Shown: positions 24,795 through 37,100 of the stretch, one piece after another | Layout: every line of letters starts with the position of its first letter | How positions within the stretch are numbered: the stretch's first letter is position 1 | Source: Chondrosia reniformis | Taxonomy: Eukaryota > Porifera > Demospongiae > Chondrillida > Chondrillidae | NCBI GenBank assembly: GCA_947172415.1 | Contig: OX359200.1 | Span: 3,164,501-3,228,500 of the forward strand | Reading direction: 5' to 3' | Length of the DNA: 64,000 nucleotides | The notes under the pieces: model-generated | Told to the model about the DNA's origin: nothing | Seen by the model: the letters and a program-made list of their open reading frames with translations, nothing else | The model's database searches: none | Made by a program: the position numbers and the translations under genes

Positions 24795-27700
24795 GTACAT
24801 ATAACTAGTAAATACAACTAGTCCATACAACCAGTACATACAACTAGTACATACAAGTAGCACATATGCAACCAGTGCATGTATATGGACTGGTTGCATA
24901 TGTACATATACATATAACTAGTACAAGTAGTACAAACAACTACTAACTACAACTAGTACAAATAAGTAGTCCATAAAACAATTACACACAACTAGTACAT
25001 ACAAGTAGTACATACAACTAGTCCATAAAACTAGTAACTACAACTGGTAAATAGAACTAGTAACAACAACTAGTTCGTACAACTAGTACATACAACTACT
25101 ACATATAACTAGTACATTCAACTAGTTACTAGTACAAACAACTAGTACATGCAAAGCGAACATATAACTAGTACATAGAACTGGTATATGGAACTAGTAT
25201 ATTCAACTAGAATATACAACTAGTAAATACAACTAGTACATACAACTAATAACTACTACTAGTAAATATAATAAGTCCATACAACCATTTCACACATCTA
25301 ATACATAGTACATATATCTGCATACAACTAGTACATACAACTAGTATATCTAACTAGTACATACAACTAGATACTAGCCCATACTACTAGTTACTAGCAC
25401 ATACAACTAGTCCCTACAACTAGTACATACAACTAGTCACTTCAATTACTAAATATAACTGGTATATATATTTAGTACATATAACTACATACATCTAGTA
25501 CATACAGTTGGTATATACAAGTAGTAAATACAGATTGTTACTAGTACATTCAAATAGTACATTAAACTACTATATACAAATAGTAAATATAACTATGGCA
25601 TACAACTAGTTAATAGCATATACAACTAGTACACACAACTAGTATATACAAATAGTACTTTCAACTAATACGAACAACTATTACTATAACTAGTACAAAG
25701 AACTAATACATACGACTATTTCATACAACTGGTTACTACTACAGTCATCCGCTATGCACATCTAGTACATACAATGACTTACTAGTACATACAACTAGTA
25801 CATACAACTAGTACATACAACTAGTACATACAACTAGTACATACGACTAGTTCATGCGACTAGTCCATACAACTGGTACATAGAACTAATACATAGAACT
25901 TGTACATATAACTAGTAAATACAACTAGTCCATGTAACCAGTAAATACAACTAGTACATACAAGTAGTACATACAACTAGTACATATAACTAGCTCATAC
26001 AACTAGTTACTAGTACATACAACTTGTACATACAACTAGTATATACAACTAGTACATAGATCTATTACCTAGAACTAGTATATACAACTAGTACATACAA
26101 CTAGTACATACAACAAGTATATACAACTAGTACATAGATCTATCACCTAGAACTAGTATATACAACTAGTACATAGATCTATTACCTAGAACTAGTATAT
26201 ACAACTAGTACATACAACTAGTAAATACAGATTGTTTCTAGTACATACAACTAGTACATACAACTAGTAAATACCACTAGTACATATAACTAAAACATAC
26301 AACTAGTACATACAACTAGTACATATAACTAGTACAAATACTAGTTATTAGGACATACAACTAGGACTTCAACTGGTACATACAACTAGTAAATATAAAT
26401 AGTACATACAACAATTACGCACAACTAGAACATACAAGTAGAACGTATACCTATATACCACTAGTACATACTTCTAGTGCCTACAATTAGTACATACAGA
26501 TAGTTACTAATACATAGAACTAGTACATAGAACTAATACATAGAACCAGTAGGTACAACTAGTACATAATAACTAGTACATACAACTAGTACATATAACT
26601 AAGACATACAGATAGTTTCTTGTACATACAACTAGTACTAACACTAAGGCATAGAGCTAGTACATATACCCAGTACATATGACCAGTACATATAACTAGT
26701 ACAAATAACTAATACATCCAACTGGTGTATGCAACCAGTACATATACATATAACTATTACTTATATATAGTACATAAAACTAGAACATACTACTAGTACA
26801 TAGAACTAGTTTATACATGCAACTAATATATATAACAAGTACATAAAACTATTATATACGATCAGAACATACAACTAGCACAAAACTAGTACCTAAAATT
26901 ACTACAAATAATTACAACATGCAACCACTACTTACAATTGAGTAAATACAACTAGAACCTCCAACTAGTAAATACAACAAATGCTAGTACATACAACTAG
27001 AACATGCAACTATTAGTGTGTACTTACAACTAGTACATACAACTGCATTGTACATTTAAATAGTACATTCAATGAGTACAAACAACTAGTACATGCAACT
27101 AGTACATACGACTAGTACATACGACTAGTAGATACAACTAGAACTACAACTAGTCTATAGACCTAGTACATATAACGAGTACATATAACTAGTACATACA
27201 ATTATTATATTTAACCAATACATATACATATAACTAGTTCATATAAATAGTACATAAACTAGAACAACTACCAGTACACACAACTAGTACACACAACTAG
27301 TCCTACAACTAGGACATAAAACTAGTACATACAACTAGGACATACAGATAGTTACTAATAAAAGCAACTAGTACATACAATTGTTACAACTAGTAACTAC
27401 AACTAGTACAAATAACTAGAACATACAACTATTACACACAATTAGTACATACAATTAGTACATATAATTATTACATAAAATTAGTATATACAACTAGTTT
27501 CTAGTACATAAAAAAGGTACATACAACTAGCATATACAACTAGTATATACAACTAGTACAAATAAGTATACATAGAACAATTGCACACAACTAGTACATA
27601 CAAGTAGTACATACAACTAGTATATACAACTAGTAACTACAACGGGTAAATACAACTAGTACATACAACTAGGATATACAAGTATTAAATGCAGAGTGTT

Positions 27701-29745
27701 ACTAGTATATACAACTAGTTTGTACAACTGGTACATACAACTACTACATATAACTAGTACATTCAACTAGTTACTAGTACATACAACTAGTACATGCAAC
27801 TAGAAGATATAACTAGTACATAGGACTAATATATAGAACTAGTATATACAACTAGTATATCTAACTAGTACATACAACTAGTACATACAACTAGTCCCTA
27901 CAACTAGTAACTACAATTAGTAAATACAGTTTGTTACTAGTACATTCAACTAGTACATAAAGCTATTATATACAAATAGTACATATAACTACTGCATACA
28001 ACTAGTTACTACTACATCCAACTAGTACATACAACTAGAATATACAAAGAGTGCATTCAATTAGTACGTACAACTATTACTATAACTAGTACATACAACT
28101 AGTACATATAACATGTACATACAACTAGTACTTACAAGTAGTATATACAACTAGTTACTAGTAAATTCAACTTTTACATACAAGTATAATAAACAATTAG
28201 TACATACAACTAGTACATACAGCTAGTACATACAATGAGTACATATAACTAGTACATACAACTAGTTACTACTACACACAAATAGAACATACAACTACTC
28301 CATACAACTAGTACTAACAACTAGTACAATAAGTATTACATAGAACTAGTTCATATGCCAGTACATATAACTTGTATATACAACTAGTACATACAACTAA
28401 TACATACAACTAGGGCATACAAATAGTACACACAGATGGCTAATAGTACATACAAATAGTACATACAACTAGTACATGCAACTAATACATCTAACTAGTA
28501 CATACAACTAGTACATTCAAGTAGCAAATACAGATTGTTACTACTACATACAACTACTTCATACACCTAGTAAATACCACTAGTACATATAACTAGTCCA
28601 TTCAACTAGTTACTAGTACATACAACTAATACATTCAACTAGAAACTACAACTAGTACATAGAAATAGTGCATAGAAATGGTATATACAACTAGTGTATA
28701 CAACTAGTAAATACCACTAGTACATATAACTAGTCCATTCAACTAGTTAGTAGTACATGCAACTACTATCTACAACTAGGACATGCAACTAACTAGTACA
28801 TACAACTAGTACATAAAACTAGTATATCTAACTAGTACATACAACTAGTTACTATTATAAACAACTACTAGATACAACTAGTATATCTAACTAGTACATA
28901 CAACTAGGTACTAGTACATACAACTAGTACATACAACAACTAGCTCTTACAACTAGTACATATAACTAGTACATACAATTAATACATACAACTAGTTACT
29001 AGTACATACAACTAGTACATACAACTAGTAACTACCACTAGTAAATATAAGTAGTACATAGAACTGGTACATATAACTAGTATATATAACTTGCTCTTAC
29101 AACTTGTACATACAATTAGTATATACAAGAATTAAATACAGATTGTTACTAGTAGTACATACAGCTAGTATATCTAACTATTATATACAACTAGTTACTA
29201 GTTTATACAACTAGTACATACGACTAGTTCCTACAACTAGTACACACAACGAGTACTTACAGCTAACACATACAACTGGTTACTAGTATATACATACAAC
29301 TACTAAATGCAACTAGTGCATACAACTAGTTCTATAAGTAGTATTTAGAACTAGTACATATAACCAGTACAAATACCTTGCAAAGACAACTTGTCCATAC
29401 AAATAGTACATACAATTAGTAAATACAGATTGTTACTAGTAGTACATACAACTAGAGAATACAGCTAGTACATAGAACTAGTACACATACAACTAGGACA
29501 TAAAATTAGTACATACAACTAGTACATATACTTAGTACACACAACAATTACACACAACTACTACATACAACTAGTACATATAACTACATACAACTAGTAT
29601 ATTCAACTAGTAAATTCAGATTGTTACTAATACATACAATTAATACATACAACTAGTACATTAGTGCATATAACTAGCACATACAACTACTAACTAGAAC
29701 ATATATACAACTAGTACATACAACTAGTACATAAACCTAGTACAC
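24795..29745. repeat. 13-bp minisatellite
   Basis: Nearly 5 kb of satellite only. Local structure: a perfect 15-bp inverted repeat at 24862-24903; a triplicated block carrying AGATCTATTACCTAGAACTAG at about 26060-26210; and the segment at 26870-27070 shared with 22920-23130 and 61310-61500. The marker ACAGATTGTTAC recurs every few hundred bases. Some of the cleanest monomer runs in the window are at 25785-25850. Confidence 0.92.
24862..24903. repeat. Perfect 15-bp inverted repeat within satellite
   Basis: ACATATGCAACCAGT (24862-24876) and ACTGGTTGCATATGT (24889-24903) are exact reverse complements separated by 12 nt. One arm lies in the normal satellite orientation and the other is inverted, the only clearly inverted stretch of monomer I found. 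Confidence 0.85.
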
Positions 29746-29753
29746 AGATCTAG

Positions 29754-29877
29754 AATGGAATCTTCTAAATGCGCCGAACTTATCTTTGTAAAGGTTTATC
29801 TTGCGACTTTGGGAGTGTCTAGAAACAAAGTTTTGTGGACTTTTTCTTTCTGCAAATGAATCTTTACAAAGATACAT
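29754..29877. mobile_element. 124-bp hairpin element with 8-bp target duplication
   Basis: A non-satellite island flanked on both sides by AGATCTAG (29746-29753 and 29878-29885), an 8-bp direct repeat as expected for a target site duplication. Inside, TATCTTTGTAAAGGTTTATC (29781-29800) pairs with GAATCTTTACAAAGATA (29858-29874), so most of the insert folds into one hairpin. The left ~27 bp lies outside the stem. An 8-bp duplication would fit hAT-type MITEs, but the ends do not otherwise identify a superfamily. A 60-codon ORF starting at 29801 is incidental. Confidence 0.7.
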
Positions 29878-29885
29878 AGATCTAG

Positions 29886-31124
29886 TACATATAACTACTA
29901 CATATATCTATACATTAGTACATAAATATAGTACAAACAACTTGTACATACGACCAGTAACTACAACTAGTATATGTAACTAGTACATACAGAAATTCAC
30001 ACCACTAGTATATACAAGTAGTACATATAACTACAAACAACTAGTTAATACAACTAGTACATGCAAGTACTTACTAGTACATACAACTAGTACATACAAC
30101 TAGTACATATAACTAGTACATGGCCACCACTAAATACAGATTGATACTAGAATATACAATTAGTACGTACAATAATACAAAGAGTTAGTAAATACAGATT
30201 GTTACTAGTACTGTCATCTAGTACATACAATTAGTACATACACCTAGTACATACAACTAGTACATGCAACTAGTACATATAACTAGTACATGCAATTACT
30301 TACTAGTACATACAACTAGTACATAGAACTAATACTTATAACTAGTCCATACAACAATTACACACAACTAGTACATACAACTAGTAAATATAACTGCTTA
30401 CAACTAGTATATACAACTAATAAATACAGATAGTTGCTAGTACATACATTTAGTTTATACAATTACTTCATACAACTAGTACGTATAACTAACACATGCA
30501 ACTAGAAAATACAGATTGTTACTAGTACATACAAGTAGTGCATACAACTAGTAACTACAACTAGTAAATATAATTAGTACATACACAAATTTCGCACAAC
30601 TAGTACAAACAAGTAGTACATAAAACTACATAAAACTAGTTCAAACAACTAGTACATATAACTAGTAAGCACAATTAGTACATACAGCTAGTACATATAA
30701 CTAGTACATACAACTACTAAATAGAACTTATAAAGAACTAGTACTTTCAACTAGTACATAAAACAAGTACACAGAACTAGTACGTAGAACTAGTTCATTT
30801 ATCTAGTTACTAGCACGTACAACTAGAACATGCAACTAGTACATACAACTAGTACATACAACTAGTAACTACAACTAGTATATATAACTAGTACATACAC
30901 AAATTTCGCACAACTAGTGCACACATGTAGTACATATAACTGCATACAGCTAGTTCAAACAATTAGTTCATACAACTAGTAACTAGTACATACACAAATT
31001 TCGCACAACTAGTACAAACAAGTAGTACATAAAACTACATAAAACTAGTTCAAACAACTAGTACATAGAACTAGTAAATACAATTAGTACATACAGCTAG
31101 TACATAAACTAGTAAATATAACTA
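29886..31124. repeat. 13-bp minisatellite with a ~416-bp duplication
   Basis: Satellite only. The run CACAAATTTCGCACAACTAG, GTACAAACAAGTAGTACATA and CATAAAACTAGTTCAAACAA at about 30572-30700 is repeated almost exactly at about 30988-31110, an offset near 416 bp. A related third copy lies near 30890-30990. Confidence 0.9.
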
Positions 31125-31629
31125 CGCTAGTGGAACATGTCCACACTTCCAGAAAGTTTCGATAAAAGTCGCTAACTAACACTTTTTTTAATCTATTCTA
31201 TTTTACTTTAGAAACATCGTATCACTAAACAAGTTATATAGGATTGAAGCGCTATTCTTTCTTAATATCTTGGCTACAAGAGCGTCACGATTGCAGGCTT
31301 AAAGGAGAACGTAAGCGGCCGTAAGTGATAGGTGCCAAATCCCCAAAAATGTTTTATTCGATAGTGGAAAATACGAATATAGAATAAATGGTGACACCAA
31401 TCTATGAAGGATAATGATATCTAAGGATGGTATGTATACTCCTTTTAAATTCCCTTTAGTTTTTGAATTATAATTGAAAACCTATTTTCGTACCTTTATC
31501 AGGCGCCTCTAGTACTTAATATCTCAGTTAAACAAGGGAATATTCCAGGAGTATACATACAACTTTTAGGCTGTTACTTACTGAAGAGATTGATGTCAAA
31601 AAATGGTTAGATATACAATTCTCCACTGT

Positions 31630-31890
31630 CTAATAATCGGTTCGTTTTCCATTTGTCTCTTCTCCTTCGAGTAATGGTATTGTCACGTGATTGTCAGCCA
31701 AAATTAGTAGTATAGCTGAGCCATCATAAAATGACGTCTTATGACGTTTAACAGGCACCCAAATATTTGGTACAACATTAGACTTCCGAAGTTTAAATGT
31801 CAAGTAAGGCATCTCGGTAGCGATACAGTTTCTTTGATTGGAGTTTTTTGCTGTTGTAAGAGGTAAGTGGAAACAGAAAGCATAATGCAT
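31630..31890 (-). other. Conserved 86-codon ORF in element F
   Basis: The ORF begins MHYAFCFHLPLTTAKNSNQR and continues to EGEETNGKRTDY. In the inverted copy at 39727-40834 the matching stretch (40069-40309, plus strand) keeps the first ~55 residues with few amino-acid changes (MQYAYRFHLPLTTTKNSDQR…). It then loses the frame near 40205. I recognise no domain. Conservation between two copies need not mean function, since the copies may simply be young. It could be a remnant of a captured exon or of an autonomous parent's gene. Confidence 0.3.
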
Positions 31891-31944
31891 GTCTACTAAT
31901 ATCTACGTAATTATCAATGGCGAAAATGTATGAGCCATTAACGA

Positions 31945-32080
31945 AGTATAATCAAAAGAAAATAGAACGTTTCGGTCACGTAAGCCTTAATTCCTCAGCT
32001 ATTATAATATGTTAATAATAGCTGAGGAATTAAGGCTTATGTGACAGAAATGTTCTATTCTTTTTTGATTATTAACGTAG
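31945..32080. repeat. Foldback inserted in element F copy 1
   Basis: An almost palindromic block. The left arm starts near GTATAATCAAAAGAAAATAG and runs to CAGCTATTAT. The right arm starts ATAATAGCTGAGGAATTAAG and runs to TTTTTTGATTATTAAC. The two arms are inverted copies of roughly 60 nt separated by about 9 nt. Element F copy 2 has only one version of the arm and no foldback at this place, so the block arose by insertion or inverted duplication after the copies separated. Confidence 0.7.
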
Positions 32081-32364
32081 TATAATCAAAAGAAAAATAG
32101 AATGTTTCGGTCACATAGGCCTTTTTTGGCCTTCCTCCGTCGTTGGCCTTCCTCCACTATACTATATAATTTGCTCATAAGTTTTCACAATTGATAATTT
32201 AACATGGTAACGACTAGTGATGGCTCGTGACGTTTCAGTGGCTGGTGCTTCGGTTCATGCGCAGGTCACATGCTAGAGACACTTCTGCCTAGAATGTGAC
32301 ACCTCTGAAAGCACTAATAAGACGATTTACAAAATGGGAAATTTGTGGACATGTTACACATGCG

Positions 32365-32760
32365 TAGTACATACAATTACTTACTAGTACATACAACTAG
32401 TTCATACAACTACTTACTAGTACATACAACTAGTACATAAAATTATTTCATACAACTAGTACATATAACTAGTACATACAACAATTACACACACCTAGTA
32501 CATAAAACTAGTGCATATAACTACATACAACTAGTACATACTAGTACATACAATTAGTAAATACATATTGTTACTATTACTTACACCTATTCCATACAAC
32601 TAGTACATACATCTAGTACGTACATACATCTAGTACAAATAACTAGTACATACAACTATAACATACAACTAGTGCATAGAACTAGTATATACAGCTAGTA
32701 CATAAAATTAGCACATATAACTACTACATACAACTACTTACTAGTACATACAACTAGTAC
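32365..32760. repeat. 13-bp minisatellite
   Basis: About 400 bp of satellite between element F copy 1 and the LINE remnant. Nothing else is seen. Confidence 0.92.
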
Positions 32761-33930
32761 TTGGCGAAACCTAACACTAAACTTTTGTATGGCTTCCTAG
32801 TTTCCCACTCCTTAATTCAACCTATCTCCCAGCCTACAAGAATCTCTGAATCTTCCAATTCTTTCATTGACCTCTTCCTTACCACGCCCGATGTCCCAAT
32901 CTCCAAATCAATGGTACTTGACTGTGTTATCTCCAATCATCTTCCTATCCTTCTAGATCTTGCCCTTCCTGTCACTAAACCTGCTCGATGTTCAATCATT
33001 TAAGCATTTCTCTGAAGCTGATTTTGTTGATGATCTCTGGTCTGTCCTATGGTACATTGCTGAGTTATTTGATGATGTTGACGACAAAATGAGTGTTTTC
33101 AACACACTCTTCCAAGAGGTCCTTGAAGTCCATACCCCAATCAAGTCTGTTCGAGTAAAGAAGAATACCGCTCCGTGGATCTCTAAACCCATCCGAGATG
33201 ACATGGACAAGCGAAACAGACTCCTCAAACTCCATCGTCGGAATCCATCTGAAAACAAAGTGCATGCTGATCCACTCCTCACGGAAGAAGGTTGATGGTA
33301 ACTTGGAGCTTAGTGTTGAAGGTCAACCCATTGAACTGGTTTGGGTATTCAAGTTTCTTTGTGTGCTCCTAAATGATGCTTTGACCTGGAGTGATCACAT
33401 TGCCCACATCTGTGCTAAAGCTTCACGTAGCTTGAACTTGCTTCGGCGTCTCTCATGGTTTCTTCCTAAATGTCTTCTTTTCCTATACTTCAAGTCCTAC
33501 GTCCTTCTGACACTCGACTATTGTGATGTTGTATGGTCCTGCTGTACCTTTGAAGAAGCTAAACGCCTAGAAACTCGTTTCAACTTTGGTTGTCGTCACA
33601 TTCTTCATAAGCCTCGCCTCTACTCTGCCTCCTCGGCCAGACAGGAACTAGGTTTAACCTCTTTAAACGACAGAAGAAAACTCCACATGTGTACAATGTA
33701 CAAGTGCTTAAACTCCTTATCTCCACCATACCTGTCACGTCTTCTCCACACTCCATCAACCCACCAAACCACACTTGCATCCTCTACAAAACAGCTCAAT
33801 CTCCCTATGACACGTTCCAGCTTTGGACAAAAAGCTTTCAGCTTTGCTGGTGCTCCAACATGGCGATCCCTCCCAGACAGCATTCGAACGTGTAATGACT
33901 ACTCCCTATTCTGTCAACTGTGCAGTGGAT
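32761..33930 (+). pseudogene. LINE ORF2 remnant lacking the reverse transcriptase core
   Basis: Three overlapping frames rebuild parts of an ORF2 protein. 32761-33003 is the C-terminal end of an apurinic-type endonuclease (SSNSFIDLFLTTPDVP, then VISNHLPILLDL). The family's catalytic SDH is SNH here, so the Asp is lost. 32960-33290 is the linker after the endonuclease (APWISKPIRDDMDKRNRLLK). Near 33285 the sequence jumps directly to the region behind the polymerase: FKFLCVLLNDALTWSDHIAHI, LPKCLLFLYFKSYVLLTLDY and the C-terminal 'LHTPSTHQTTLASSTKQL' area, ending at 33932. The whole polymerase domain is missing in one clean deletion. Frameshifts near 32990 and 33285 also break the frame. It is not functional. 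Confidence 0.8.
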
Positions 33931-34120
33931 GAACATATTTCTATTTTGTTTGAATATCTCACATGAATTTATTATTTCTTTACTTGAATCATATGACTGA
34001 CAATCCTTTATATATATATTATTTAATTTTCTTTTTTCTGAATTTTGTGGGTGCCTTCAGAATAGCCTTTGGCTAGTGGCTTTCCCAATTTAATAAGATT
34101 ACAAAACCAAACTAAACCAA
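32761..34120 (+). mobile_element. CR1/L2-like LINE, internally deleted
   Basis: A plus-strand non-LTR element of about 1.36 kb. The 5' end is truncated inside the endonuclease domain. The 3' end has a hairpin-like stretch (GAATAGCCTTTGGCTAGTGG, about 34061-34080) and a tail of ACCAAACTAAACCAA (about 34105-34120). This is the only reverse-transcriptase-derived coding element in the window on the plus strand. The flanking satellite offers no unambiguous target duplication. Confidence 0.8.
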
Positions 34121-37100
34121 GTACATACAACTACTTACTAGAACATACAACTAGTACATAAAATTATTACATACAACAAGTACATATAACTAGTACATTC
34201 AACAATTACACACAACTAGTACATAAAACTAATACATATAACTACATACAACTAGTACATACAATTAATAAATACAGTATGTTACTAGTACATACACCTA
34301 GTACATACAACCAGCACAAACAATTAGTAAATAAAACTAGTACATGCAAACTAAATACAGATTGATACTAGAACATATACCTAGTTGAAAGAGCTATTAA
34401 ATACATATTGTAACTAGTACCTACAACTAGTACAAACAACTAGTAAATACAATTAGTACAATTAACTAGTACATACAACTAGTACATACAACTATTACAT
34501 ACAACTAGTACATAGAACTAGTACATATATCTAGTCACTAGAACATACAAGTAGTACATATAAATACATACAACTAGTTCAAACAACTGGTACATAAAAC
34601 TAGTAAATACAACTAGTACTTAGAGCTAGTACATACAACTAGTACATATAACTAGTACATACAACTACTAACTAGAACATATATACAACTTTTACATTCA
34701 ACAAGTATATATAACTAGTACATACAACTAGTACAAACAACTATTACATACTACTAGAATATATAAGTAGTACATATAACTAGTACATATATCTAGTTAC
34801 TAGTACATACAACTAGTATATAAAACTAGAAACTTCAACTAGTATATATAACTAGTACATAAAAAATTACTCACAACTAGAACAAATCAGGAGTCCATAT
34901 AACTACATACAACTTTACATACAATTAGTACATATAAATAGTTCATAAAACAATTGCACACAACTAGTACATAAAACAAATACATATAACTACATGCAAC
35001 TAGTACATACAATTAGTAAATACAGATTGTTACTAGTACATACACCTAATACATACAACAAATATATACAATTAGTATGTATAGCTAGTACCATGAAACT
35101 ATTAAATACAGTTTGTTACTAGGACATACAATTATTATATACAACTAGTACATACAACTGGTACATCCAGCTAGTATATACAACTAGTACATACCACTAG
35201 TACATACAACTATTTCATACAACTAGTACATAACACTAGTAACTGCAAGTAGTATAGGAAACTAGTACATACAAAAATTACATCCAACTAGTACAAACTA
35301 CTAGTACATATAACTATATACAAGTATTTCAAACAATTACAACTTACGACTAGTACATACAACTAGAACATACAACTACTTACTAGTACATACAACTAGT
35401 ACATATAATTATTACCTACAAATAGTACATATAACTAGTACATACAAATAGTACATACAACATTTACACGCTACTAGTACATACAACTAGTACATATAAC
35501 TACATACAAATAGTACAAACAACTAGTACATACTACTTATACATGCAACTTCTAAATACAGATTGATACTAGAACATGTAACTAATACAAAGAGCTAGTA
35601 AATACATATTGTTACTAGTACTTACACCTAGTGCATACACCTAGTACCTACAACTAGTGCATTCAACTAGTACATACAACAAGTACATATAAATAGTACA
35701 TATAACTGCTACATACAACTATTACATACAACTAGTAACTACAACTAGTATATATAACTAGTACATACAAAAATTACACACAACTAGTACAAACCAGTAG
35801 TGCATATAACTACATACAACTATTTCAAACAACTACTGTTTACGACTAGTACATACAACTACTACATACACCTAGTATATAAAATTAGTACATACAACTA
35901 ATATACCACTAGTACATAAAACTACTTACTAGTACATACAACTACTTACTAGTACACACAACTACTACATACAACTAGTACATATAATTAGTACATGTAA
36001 CTAGTAAATATAACTAGTACATACACCAATTACCTACAATTAGTACAAACAACTAGTATATATAACTACACACAACTAATATATACAATTTGCAAATACA
36101 AATTGTTACTAGTGCATACACCTAGTACCTACAACTTGTACAAACAACTAGTACATATAACTAGTACATGCAACCACTAAATACAGTTTCACACTAGAAC
36201 ATACAACTAGTACAAAGAGCTTATAAATATATATTGTTACTAGTAGTTACACCTAGTACATACAAATAGTACATACAATTGCTTACTAGTACATACAACT
36301 TGTACATACAATTAGTACATACCACTTTTACAAATAACTACAGTTTGTTACTAGTGCATACAATTAGGACCTACAACTAGAACATTCAGCTGGTACATAC
36401 AACTAGTACATATAACTAGTACATAAAACTACTAACTAGAACATATATACAACTTGTAAATACAACTAGTACATACAACAAGTCCAAACAACTATTTCAT
36501 ACATCTAATACATACACCTATTACATAAAACCAGTACATAAAACTAGTACATAAAACTAGTACATATATCTAGTTACTAGGTCATACAACTAGTATATAC
36601 AACTAGTACATACAATAGTAACTACAACTATTAAATATAACTAGTCCATTCAAACTTTTTACTTGTACATACAAGCAGTACATATAACTACATACAACTA
36701 GTTCGAACAATTAGTTCATAAAACTAGTAAATACAGATTGTTACTAGAACATACAGCTAGTAAATACAAATAGTACATGCATCTTTATACTTACTAGTAC
36801 ATACAACTAATATATATAACTACATACAACAAGTACATACAATTAGTACATTCAACTACTAAATACAGATTGTTAATAGTATACACACCTAAAACATACC
36901 ACTAGTACATACAACTAGTGACTATAACTAGTAAATATAACTATATAGTACATACAAAAATTACAGACAACTAGTACATACAAGTAGTACATGTAACTAC
37001 ACACAACTAATTGAAACAACTAGTACATAAAACTAGTACATACAAATAGTACATACAGCTAGTGCATAAAACTAGTAAATACAACTAGTACATACAAATA

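Larger units (their letters stand above)
31125..32364. mobile_element. Terminal-inverted-repeat element F, copy 1
   Basis: A 1240-bp island with matching ends. The left reads CGCTAGTGGAACATGTCC and the right end, on the other strand, CGCATGTGTAACATGTCC, each followed by ACA. The flank is TA on both sides (31123-31124, 32365-32366), and removing the element plus one TA restores a normal monomer, AACTAGTACATAC. It is a DNA-transposon-like element, mostly non-coding. It contains an inner inverted pair around GTATGTATACTCCT (about 31430-31564) and an extra foldback (about 31945-32080) not present in copy 2. An 86-codon ORF on the minus strand (31890-31630) is conserved in copy 2. Confidence 0.8.

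Noticed and set aside
23535-24803. GTACATATA as a firm target duplication of RT2-a
   Set aside because: The string is a frequent satellite variant, so matching flanks are expected by chance. It is kept only as suggestive.
32761-34120. LTR retrotransposon or virus-derived sequence
   Set aside because: There is no gag, protease, integrase or LTR. The apurinic-type endonuclease end and the region after the polymerase indicate a LINE.
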